Of a stretch of 64,000 bases of DNA, positions 30,411 to 40,659 are shown piece after piece (the first letter of the stretch is position 1; each line of letters starts with the position of its first letter). The position numbers and the translations under genes were made by a program. Under the pieces are notes generated by a model. That model was not told where the DNA came from. It was given only the letters and a program-made list of their open reading frames with translations, and searched no databases. Source of the DNA: Zea mays (taxonomy: Eukaryota; Streptophyta; Magnoliopsida; Poales; Poaceae); contig NC_050097.1 of NCBI RefSeq assembly GCF_902167145.1, positions 40,160,095 through 40,224,094 of the forward strand. Reading direction: 5' to 3'.

Positions 30411-33400
30411 TTTATGCATCCGGGGTTCAAGCTGGATTATCGACAACGGATGCACAAACCACATGACGGGGGAGAAGAAGATGTTTACCTCCTACGTCAA
30501 GAACAAGGATCCCCAAGATTCAATCATATTCGGTGATGGGAATCAAGGCAAGGTGAAAGGCTTAGGCAAAATTGCAATATCAAATGAGCACTCTATATCT
30601 AATGTGTTATTAGTTGAGTCTCTTGGATATAATTTGTTATCTGTTAGTCAATTATGCAATATGGGATATAATTGTCTATTCACAAATGTAGATGTGTCTG
30701 TCTTTAGAAGAAGTGATGGTTCACTAGCTTTTAAGGGTGTATTAGACGGCAAACTTTACTTAGTTGATTTTGCAAAAGAGGAGGCCGGTCTAGATGCATG
30801 CTTAATTGCTAAGACTAGCATGGGCTGGCTGTGGCATCGCCACTTAGCACATGTGGGGATGAAGAACCTTCACAAGCTTCTAAAGGGAGAACACGTGATA
30901 GGTTTAACTAATGTGCAATTCGAAAAAGATAGACCTTGTGCAGCTTGTCAAGCAGGCAAACAGGTGGGAAGCTCTCATCACACCAAAAATGTGATGACCA
31001 CATCAAGACCTTTGGAGATGCTTCACATGGACCTCTTCAGACCCGTCACCTATCTAAGTATAGGAGGAAGTAAGTATGGTCTTGTTATAGTTGATGACTT
31101 TTCCCGCTTCACTTGGGTATTCTTTTTGCAGGATAAATCTGAAACCCAAGGGACCCTCAAGCGCTTCCTAAGGAGAGCTCAAAACGAGTTTGAGCTCAAA
31201 GTGAAAAAGATAAGGAGCGACAATGGGTCCGAGTTCAAGAACCTTCAAGTGGAGGAGTACCTTGAGGAGGAAGGGATCAAGCACGAGTTCTCCGCTCCCT
31301 ACACACCACAGCAAAATGGTGTGGTAGAGAGGAAGAACAGGACGCTAATAGACATGGCGAGGACGATGCTTGGAGAGTTCAAGACCCCCGAGCGCTTTTG
31401 GTCGGAAGCCGTGAACACGGCTTGCCACGCCATCAACAGGGTCTACCTTCATCGCCTCCTCAAGAAGACGTCGTATGAGCTACTAACCGGTAACAAACCC
31501 AATGTTTCGTATTTTCGAGTTTTTGGGAGTAAATGCTACATTCTAGTGAAGAAGGGTAGGAATTCCAAATTTGCTCCCAAAGCCGTAGAAGGGTTTTTGT
31601 TAGGTTATGACTCAAATACAAAGGCGTATAGAGTCTTCAACAAATCATCGGGTTTGGTTGAAGTCTCTAGCGACGTTGTATTTGATGAGACTAATGGCTC
31701 TCCAAGAGAGCAAGTTATTGATTGTGATGATGTAGATGAAGAAGAAGTTCCAACGGCCGCAATACGCACCATGGTGATTGGAGATGTGCGGCCACAGGAA
31801 CAAGATGTGTGAGATCAACCCTCTTCCTCAACAATGGTGCATCCCCCAACTCAAGACGATGAACAAGTTCATCAAGAGGAGGCGAGTGATCAAGGGGGAG
31901 CACAAGATAATCATGTGATGGAGGAAGAAGCACAACCGGCACCTCCAACCCAAGTTCGAGCGATGATTCAAAGGGATCATCCCGTCGACCAGATTTTGGG
32001 TGATATTAGCAAGGGAGTAACTACTCGATCTCGATTAGTTAATTTTTGTGAGCATTACTCCTTTGTCTCTTCTATTGAGCCTTTCAGGGTAGAAGATGCC
32101 TTGCTAGATCCGGACTGGGTGTTGGCCATGCAAGAGGAGCTCAACAACTTCAAGAAGAATGAAGTTTGGACACTGGTGCCTCGTCCTAAGCAAAATGTTG
32201 TGGGAACCAAGTGGGTGTTCCACAAAAAACAAGACGAGCACGGGGTGGTGACAAGGAACAAGGCACGACTTGTGGCAAAAGGTTATGCCCAAGTCGCAGG
32301 TTTGGACTTTGAGGAGACTTTCGCTCCTGTGGCTAGGCTAGAGTCCATTCGTATTTTGCTAGCATATGCCGCCCACCATTCTTTCAGATTATTCCAAATG
32401 GATGTGAAGAGCGCTTTCCTCAACGAACCAATTAAGGAGGAGGTGTACGTGGAGCAACCCCCTGGCTTCGAGGATGAACGGTACCCCAACCACGTGTGTA
32501 AGCTCTCTAAGGCGCTCTATGGACTTAAGCAAGCCCCAAGAGCATGGTATGAATGCCTTAGAGACTTTTTAATTGCTAATGCTTTCAAGGTTGGGAAAGC
32601 CGATCCAACTCTTTTTACTAAGACTTGTGATGGTGATCTTTTTGTGTGCCAAATTTATGTCGATGACATAATATTTGGTTCTACTAACCAAAAGTCTTGT
32701 GAAGAGTTTAGCAGGGTGATGACTCAGAAATCCGAAATGTCGATGATGGGCGAGTTAAGCTACTTCCTTGGGTTCCAAGTGAGGCAACTCAAGGATGGAA
32801 CCTTCATCTCTCAAACCAAGTATACGCAAGACTTGATCAAGCGGTTTGGGATGAAGGACGCCAAGCCCGCAAAGACTCCGATGGGAACCTACGGGCACAC
32901 CGACCTCAACAAAGGAGGTAAGTCCGTTGATCAAAAAGCATACCGGTCTATGATAGGGTCTTTACTTTATTTATGTGCTAGTAGACCGGATATCATGCTT
33001 AGTGTATGCATGTGTGCTAGATTTCAATCTGATCCAAGGGAGTGCCACTTAGTGGCTGTGAAGCGAATTCTTAGATATTTAGTCGCTACGCCTTGTTTCG
33101 GGATCTGGTATCCAAAGGGGTCTACCTTTGACTTGATTGGATATTCAGATTCCGACTATGCTGGATGTAAGGTCGATAGGAAGAGTACATCGAGGATGTG
33201 CCGATTCTTACGAAGGTCCCTGGTGTCATGGAGTTCTAAGAAACAAACCTCCGTTGCCCTATCCACCGCTGAGGCCGAGTACGTTGCCGCAGGACAGTGT
33301 TGCGCGCAACTACTTTGGATGAGGCAAACCCTCAGGGACTTTGGCTACAATTTGAGCAAAGTCCCACTCCTATGTGATAATGAGAGTGCTATCCGCATGG

Positions 33401-33609
33401 CGGATAATCCTGTTGAACACAGCCGCACAAAGCACATTGACATCCGACATCACTTTTTGAGAGACCACCAGCAAAAGGGAGATATCGAAGTGTTTCATGT
33501 TAGCTCCGAGAATCAGCTAGCCGATATCTTTACCAAGCCTTTAGATGAGCAGACCTTTTGCAAGTTGCGTAGTGAGCTAAATGTCTTAGATTCGCGGAAC
33601 TTGGATTGA
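30410..33609 (+). pseudogene. Element B pol (protease - integrase - RT - RNase H), one stop
   Basis: In order: the protease motif WIIDNGCTNHM, where the catalytic DSG has become DNG; the integrase zinc motif (HRHLAHVGM...CAACQAGKQ) and core residues in HMDLF, IRSDNGSEF and VVERKNRT; an acidic linker; the reverse transcriptase with [10 protein letters not shown] and YVDD (32656-32667); and RNase H with [11 protein letters not shown] and [15 protein letters not shown]. The stop is TGA at 33607-33609. A single in-frame TGA at 31810-31812 replaces a Gln codon in the linker. Relative to C and E, one base is missing from the CCGGGGG run just before the protease. It is the most complete pol in the window yet not functional. 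Confidence 0.95.
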
Positions 33610-34396
33610 TTTATAGCATACATGTGTTTATGCCTGTGATCATGTTCCTTATGCATTTTGTTGCTTATTTATGGTGCTCAAGTTGTACAAGCACTTCCCG
33701 GACCTCACAAGTCCGTTGCAAAGTGATGCACATATTTTGGGGGAGATGCGTTACAACTTGACCCTTTGAGACTAACTATGTGCTTGAGTTTGCTTGATTT
33801 AGTCTCTAAGGAGGATTGAAAGGAAAAAGGTGGACTTGGACCATGCAAGACTTCCACTGCACTCCGATGAAAGAGTAACTTATTCCAAGTCCATCTCTAT
33901 GATCTTATTGCCTTTTACTCTTAGTTGAAGATTTTGGTGAGGCAATGGGGTTAAAGGGCCAAAGTTGATCCCGTTTTGGTGCTTGATGCCAAAGGGGGAG
34001 AAAATAAGGCTAAAGCAATAAATGGATCAGCTATCACTTGAGGATTTTGAAAATAATAGAATAGAGCTTTTGTTTTGTCAAAATACTCTTATTGACTCTT
34101 TTTGTCAAAAGTTGGCTTCTTGTGGGGAGAAGTGTTGATTATGGGAAAAAGGGGGAGTTTTTGAAATCTTGAATCAATTTCTCTTGGAACGACTCTCTTC
34201 ATGTCTTAACAAGTGTGGTTGACTTAGAGATAGAAATTTGAGTTTGATTTGCAAAAACAAACCAAGTGGTGGCAAAGAGTGATCCATATATGCCAAACAT
34301 GAATCAAAACAATTTTGAGTTCTCATTTGCATTGATATTGCACTTGTTCTAGTTGCTTTATGTTGTGTTGGCATAAATCACCAAAAAGGGGGAGAT
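33610..34396 (+). other. Element B 3' noncoding tract with multiple polypurine motifs
   Basis: No gene is seen. GGGGGAGA-type runs occur near 33740, 33995 and 34152 and directly before the LTR (34384-34396, AAAAAGGGGGAGAT). The last is the primary polypurine tract. The spacing is shared with element A. Confidence 0.8.
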
Positions 34397-35605
34397 TGAA
34401 AGGGAAATGTGCCCTTGGGCCATTTCTAAGTATTTTGGTGATTGAGTGTCAACGCAAGTGCTTTTGTGTTAATCTATGCAAAGTGGTGGACAAAGTGCAA
34501 ATCATGTCAAAAGGAAAAGAACAATTGGAAATGTCTTGGCTCGAGTAGCCAAGACTCTGCTCAGTCTGGGAGCACCGGACTGTCCGGTGGTGCACCGGAC
34601 AGTGTCCGGTGCGCCAGGCTGGCTTGTGCGAACTCGCTGCTCTCGGGATTTCATCGACGGCGTACGGCTATAATTCACCGGACTGTCCGGTGTGCACCGG
34701 ACTGTCCGGTGTGCACCGGACTGTCCGGTGAGCCAACGGTCGGCCGGGCCAACGGTCGGCTGCGCCGATCTGCGCGAGACACGTGGCCAAGCCAACGGTC
34801 GGGAGGGGGCACCGGACTGTACGGTGTGCACCGGACAGTGTCCGGTGCGCCAACGGCTCCCAGGTGCCAACGGCCGACTACGCCACAGAAGGAAAGAAAT
34901 CCGCACCGGACAGTGTCCGATGTACACCGGACTGCCCGGTGCGCCAGGCGACAGAAGGCAAGATTTGCCTTCCTAGAATGCTCTCAACGGCTCCTAGCTG
35001 CCTTGGGGCTATAAAAGGGACCCCTAGGCGCATGGAGGAGTACACCAAGCATTCTCTAAGCATTCCTAAGTACTAAGACATCGATTCCGCGCTTTTGATT
35101 CCTTGCGATAGCAATTAGAGCTCTAGTTGAGTTGTGAACTCATTGAGTTGTGTTGTGAGCTCTTGTTGCGACTTGTGTGCGTGGTGTTGCTGTGATTTCT
35201 TGTCTTGAGTGTGTTGCTTATCTCTCCCTTACTCCGTGCTTCTTTGTGAACTTTAAGTGTAAGGGCGAGAGGCTCCAAAGTGTGGAGATTCCTCGCAAAC
35301 GGGATATAGTAAAGCAAGCAAAACACCGTGGTATTCAAGTGGGTCTTTGGACCGCTTGAGAGGGGTTGATTGCAACCCTCGTCCGTTGGGACGCCACAAC
35401 GTGGAGTAGGCAAGCGTTGGTCTTGGTCGAACCACGGGATAAACCACTGTGCCATCTCTATGATTGATCTCTTGAGGTTGTTGTGTTTTGTTGAGACTCC
35501 TCTCTAGCCACTTGGCATTATTTGTGCTAACTCCTAATCAAGTTTTGTGAGTTAAGTTTCAAGTTTTACAGGATCACCTATTCACCCCCCCTCTAGGTGC
35601 TCTCA
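34397..35605 (+). repeat. Element B 3' LTR
   Basis: This 1209-bp LTR has the same ends as the 5' LTR. It carries one extra palindrome unit near 34910-34935 and a TATA box at 35009-35017. It is followed by the target duplication GCACC. Confidence 0.96.
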
Positions 35606-35610
35606 GCACC

Positions 35611-35739
35611 TTTACACCAATGCAAAAGCTAGATGGTTAAAAAGGGATGTTCGTTGACAGGGGTGTTGGCTCTTCTATGCTTCCAAAATCAGCCAGTGCA
35701 TGCTCCTTGGCATCTGGGTTTAGTTTTGGACCAGCAAAG
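35611..35739 (+). pseudogene. Second part of the host exon split by element B
   Basis: The frame from 26695-26772 continues here as FTPMQKLDG, then a TAA (35638-35640), then KGMFVDRGVGSSMLPKSASA and CSLASGFSFGPAK. It ends at AAG before GTCAAT (35740). With the element removed the exon is 207 bp, phase 0 at both ends, with a single stop. The short SGFSFG motif resembles FG repeats of nuclear pore proteins, but this is far too little for an assignment. Confidence 0.5.
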
Positions 35740-36154
35740 GTCAATATTGTTTATCTCCTTTACTAATAGTAGGTAAAAATAGTAGAAAGTTAATGGCTAG
35801 GTTCGGAAATGTTTGAATTTGATTACCATTGTAGAATCATGCTCAATTTGGATTCATCATAATCAATATGTCTTCGATGAAGCTTGTCCTACTCTAGCTG
35901 GAGTGTTATCATTCATTAGTGAGGAGTTGTAGGGGAGTTTTTTGGAACGAAGGTATTCCCATATGTGGGCTTCATGAAATTACTACCCCGAAGGAAGCAA
36001 TTGGATTTATAGTATTATAACACCCACAGGTTTGGTATTTTGTTCTCCTTGCCGGTTTAAGCCATCGTCAAGCGTCATCAGCCATAATCGGCAACACTGT
36101 AACAACGACGATGCCCCTATGCTCGCTAGCCGTTACTCATAACGAATCGCAGTA
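35740..36154. other. Host sequence without recognised content
   Basis: Intron-like or intergenic sequence. I see no gene, repeat or RNA in it. Confidence 0.5.
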
Positions 36155-36809
36155 CCCCTTTTTGGTTTGTGGTTGTGCCTAGGATGGTCATTTGGATATG
36201 TGACAACCAACACATTTCCACTTACGCTGAGGTGATTAGGTGGTGCTGCAAGAAAAGTGAGAAGTCGGTTTGCATGGTAGAATAAGGGTGACGTTGAGCC
36301 CTTTTTGTGTTTTAGAGACTTATCACTTATCAGTTCTCATAGTGTTGCTATTTGTATTTTATTTCTGAAAACTTTTACGGGTTGCTTGCCTAAGTAAGTC
36401 TTCATAAACATTTAAGTGGTGTGTAGTTTTGGATTGTTGGTAGGGTCCAATTTTGTGAAAGGAATGCTTTTGCTCCCCTTGCCTTTTCGGATCGAAATCT
36501 TGTTGTTGACTGCTAATGCAGTTTTGGATTGTTGGTAGGGTCCAATTTTGTGAAAGGAATGTTGAACTGCTGATGAGTGATGAGGGGCGATGATGCTCAA
36601 CCTTTTCCAAAATGCATGGCACTGAGCAATGAAGGCTGCTACAAGTGTCTACTTTGAGCTAACCCTCTCCCCACATGAAGCCTATTTTAATCACCCCTTT
36701 TTGGTTTGTGGTTGTGCCTAGGATGGTCATTCGGATGTGACAACCAGCACAGCTCCACTTACATTGAGGTGATTAGGTGGTGGTGCAAGAAAAGTGAGAA
36801 GTTGGTTTG
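36155..36809. repeat. Host ~538-bp tandem repeat: copy 1 and start of copy 2
   Basis: Copy 1 is 36155-36693. Copy 2 starts at 36694 with the same CCCCTTTTTGGTTTGTGG and continues at 45877 after element E. The unit contains an internal 41-bp direct repeat (36426-36466 and 36521-36561). Open frames across it on either strand are not recognised. Confidence 0.85.
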
Positions 36810-37962
36810 TGAAAGGGAAATAGGCTCACACCTTTTCCTAAATGATTTTGGTGGTTGAATTGCCCAACACAAATAATTGGACTAACTAGTTTGCTCTAGA
36901 TTATAAGTTCTACAGGTGCCAAGGTTCAACACAAACCAATAAAAAGTCCAAGAAAGGGTTCAAATAAAAAGAGCAAAAGGCAACCGAAGGCTGCCCTGGT
37001 CTGGCGCACCGGACTATCTAGTGCACCACCGGACAGTGTTCGGTGCACCAGGGAGAATCACTCTGAACTGCTCAGCTTCGGGAATTCGGGGAGCCCCTCC
37101 GCTATAATTCACCGGACTGTCCGGTGTGCCAGCGGAGCAACGACTAACTGCGCCAACGGTCGTCTGCAAAAGCAACAGTGAATAGTGAACAGTGCGCGAC
37201 TGCGCGCGCAGAGTCAGAGCAGGTGCCAGAAGGCGCACCGGACAGTGAACAGTGACTGTCCGGTGGCCCCACATGTTAGAGTTCCAACGGTCGAACCCTA
37301 ACGGTTGGGTGACGTGGCTGGCGCACCAGACTGTCCGGTGCGCCCTTCGACAGCAACCTTCCCCAACGGCCACTTTGGTGGTTGGGGCTATAAATACCCC
37401 CAACCACCACACTTCAAGGCATCCAAGTTTTCAGCCAACACATTCAATACAAGAGCTAGTGCATTCAATACAAGACACAAATAGAGTGACTCAAATTCTC
37501 TCGAAGTCCCAATTCCACACAAAGCAATTAGTGACTAGAAGAGAGAGTTTTGTCGTGTTCTTTTGAGCTCTTGCGCTTGGATCGCTTTTCTTCTTCCTCT
37601 ATTATTGTTCTCAACTCACTTGTAATCAATCAAGAGACACCAAGTTGTGGTGGTCCTTGTAGCGGACTAAGTGTCCCGTTTGATTGAAGAGAAAAGCTCA
37701 CTCGGTCTAGGTGACCGTTTGAGAGAGGGAAAGGGTTGAAAGAGACCCGATCTTTGTGACCACCTCAACGGGGAGTAGGTTTGCAAGAACCGAACCTCGG
37801 TAAAACAAATCACTATGTCATCCGCCTTATTTGCTTGTGATTTGTTTTTCGCCCTCTCTTTCAGACTCGAGTATATTTCTAACGCTAACCTCGGCTTGTA
37901 GTTGTGCTTAAACTTTATAAATTTCATATTTGCCTATTCACCCCCCCTCTAGGCGACTTTCA
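36810..37962 (+). repeat. Element E 5' LTR
   Basis: This 1153-bp LTR runs from TGAAAGGGAAATAGGC to GGCGACTTTCA. Several palindromes are mutated, for example the first one near 37005-37020. The TATA box is at 37388-37396. Confidence 0.95.
37388..37396 (+). promoter_or_regulatory. TATA box of element E 5' LTR
   Basis: CTATAAATA within GGGGCTATAAATACCCCC, as in element C. The 3' LTR copy is at 45295-45303. Confidence 0.65.
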
Positions 37963-37978
37963 ATTGGTATCAGAACCC
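37963..37978 (+). other. Element E primer binding site
   Basis: ATTGGTATCAGAACCC follows the 5' LTR. It matches the initiator-methionine tRNA complement except for A in place of G in GAGCC, one more sign of decay. Confidence 0.85.
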
Positions 37979-38011
37979 GATACTTCATTAAGAGTCTAAC
38001 CACTCGAAGTG

Positions 38012-40646
38012 ATATCGGGAGCTCACGCCAAGAAGGAGATGGTGACCGACGGCAAGCCCACCACAAGCCATGGGAAAGCTCCATCGGGAGAGTCCGGCAA
38101 CAAGAAGAGGGAGGAATCACCTCCCCGCGTCAAGTCGCACCGGAGTGGCGACAAGAAGAAGAAAATGAAGAAAATAGTCTACTACGAGACCGATTCTTCG
38201 TCGCCTTCCACCTCCGGCTCCGACATGCCTTCCGTCACTTCTAAGTGCCATGAGCGCAAGAAGTTTAGTAAGATCCCCTTACGCTATCCTCGCATTTCCA
38301 AACGTACTCCTTTACTTTCAGTCCCATTAGGCAAACCACCGGTTTTTAACGGTGAAGATTATTGTATGTGGAGTGATAAAATGAGGCACCATCTAACCTC
38401 ACTCCACGCTAGCATTTGGGACATTGTTGAATTTGGAGCGCAGGAACCATTCGTGGGGGATGAAGGCTATGACTCGGACGAGGTAGCCCAAATCCGGCAC
38501 TTCAACTCCCAAGCCACTACTATACTCCTCGCCTCTCTAAGTCGAAAGGAGTATAATAAGGTGCAAGGGTTGAAGAGTGCCAAAGAGATTTGGGACGTGC
38601 TAAAGACCACGCACGAAGGAGATGAGGTGACCAAGATCACCAAGCGCGAGACGATCGAGGGGGAGCTCGGTCGATTTATGCTCAACCAAGGAGAGGAGCC
38701 ACAAGCCATGTACAACCGGCTCAAAACCATGGTGAACCAAGTGCGCAACCTCGGGAGCACCAAATGGGATGACCATGAAATGGTCAAGGTTATTCTTAGA
38801 TCACTTGTTTTTCTTAACCCTACTCAAGTTCAATTAATTCGTGGTGATCCTAGATATAAACTAATGTCTCCCGAGGAAGTGATAGGAAAGTTTGTGAGCT
38901 TTGAATTAATGATCAAAGGCTCCAAACAAATCATTAAGCGAGGTGCCACCTCCACACCCGAGGTGCAACCCGTCGCATTCAAAGCGACGGAGGAGAAGAA
39001 AGAAGAGTCTACGTCAAGTAGGCTCCCCATCGACGCCTCCAAGCTCGACAATGAGGAGATGACTTTAATCATCAAAAGCTTTCGCCAAATCCTCAAGCAA
39101 AAGAGGGGGAAGGACTACAAGCTCTGCTCCAAGAAAGTTTGCTACAAGTGTGGTAAGCCCGGTCATTTTATTGCTAAATGTCCATTATCTAGTGATAGTG
39201 ACAGGGGCGACGACAAGAAGGGAAAGAGAAGGGAAAAGAAGAAATACTACAAGAAGAAGGGCGGCGATGCCCATGTTTGCCGGGAGTGGGACTCCGATGA
39301 GAGCTCCACCGACTCCTCCTCCGACGAGGACGCCGCAAACATCACCGTTAACAAGGGTCTCCTCTTCCCCAACGTCGGCCACAAGTGCCTCATGGCAAAG
39401 GACGACAAAAAGAAGAAGGTAAAATCTAGAGCTTCCACTAAATATGCAACATCTAGTGATGAGGCTAGCTCTAGTGATGATGAGGATGATTTGCTCACCC
39501 TTTTTGCTAACTTAAACATGCAACAAAAAGGAAAATTGAATTAATTGATTAGTGCTATTAATGAGAAGGATGAACTCTTGGATAGCCAAGAGGACTTCCT
39601 TATTAAAGAAAATAAGAAGCATGTTAAAGTTAAAAAATGCTTATGCTCAGGAGATAGAGAAATGTGAAAAATTAACTAGTGAGCTAAGCACTTGCCATGA
39701 CACTATTTCCAACCTTAGATTTGAGAATGATAAATTGATTGCTAAGGTTGAGAAATTAAATGTTAGTAATGATTCTCTTGTCAACCTTAAAAATGACAAT
39801 GCTAGTTTAATTGCTAAGATTGACAAGTTGAATGAATCCATTGCTAGCCTTAAGATAGAAAATGATAAATTGATTGCTAAGGCTAAAAATTTAAATGTTT
39901 GCAATGATATTGTTTCCAATCTTAAAAATGAAAATGTCATGTTACATGCTAAGATTGATGAATCAAATGTTTGCAAACCCTCTACATCTACCATTGAGCA
40001 TGTTACTATTTGTACTAGATGTAGAGATATTAATGTTGATGCCATTCATGATCACCTAGCTTTAATTAAACAACAAAATGATCACATAGCTCAACTTAGT
40101 GCTAAGATCAATGAGCATGACTTAGATAATGAAAATTTTAAATTTGCTAGAAGCATGCTCTATAGTGGGAGATGCCCTGGCATTAAGGATGACATTGGCT
40201 TCCAAAAGGGAGACAATGTCAAGCTTAATGCCCTTAAGAAATTGTCTAATTTTGTTAAGGGTAAGGCTCCCATGGTTCAGGATAACGAGGGTTACATTTT
40301 ATACCCTGCTGATTATCCCGAACACAAAATTAGGAGAACTCATTCTAGTAAGTCTCACTCTGGCTCTCATCATGCTTTTATGTATAAGAGTGAGACATCT
40401 AGTTCTAAGCAAACCACTCATGTTAAATTGTCTAAAAAGAAAACTCCTATTGCATCAAATGAGCCTATTATTTCATTTAAGACTTTTGATGCTTCTTATG
40501 TGCTCACTAACAAATCAGGCAAAGTAGTTGCCAAATATGTTGGGGCCAAACACAAGGGATCAAAGACTTGTGTTTGGGTACCCAAGGTGCTTGTTTCTAA
40601 TGTCAAAGGACCCAAGACCGTTTGGGTACCTAAGAACAAGGCCTAA
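38012..40646 (+). pseudogene. Element E gag, broken
   Basis: Alignment with element C gag shows the start codon has changed from ATG to ATA (38012-38014). The frame includes the gag domain and the zinc knuckle CYKCGKPGHFIAKC (about 39140-39180). A TAA at 39542-39544 replaces a Glu codon, and an extra A in a run near 39632 shifts the frame. The coiled-coil part then continues to the basic end WVPKNKA and TAA at 40644-40646. Three independent lesions rule out normal expression. Confidence 0.92.
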
Positions 40647-40659
40647 ATTTGTTTTGTAG

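Larger units (their letters stand above)
26773..35605 (+). mobile_element. Copia element B (Opie-type Sirevirus), complete 8.8 kb
   Basis: LTRs at 26773-27960 and 34397-35605 enclose a primer site, gag, pol and a 3' noncoding tract. The target-site duplication GCACC is exact at 26768-26772 and 35606-35610. The element splits an exon of the host gene fragment. Gag has one frameshift and one nonsense codon, pol has one nonsense codon, and the protease active site reads DNG, so it is structurally complete but cannot mobilise itself. Confidence 0.97.

Noticed and set aside
35732..35739. Nuclear pore FG-repeat protein from the SGFSFGPAK motif
   Set aside because: A single FG dipeptide in a short fragment is not enough to name a family.
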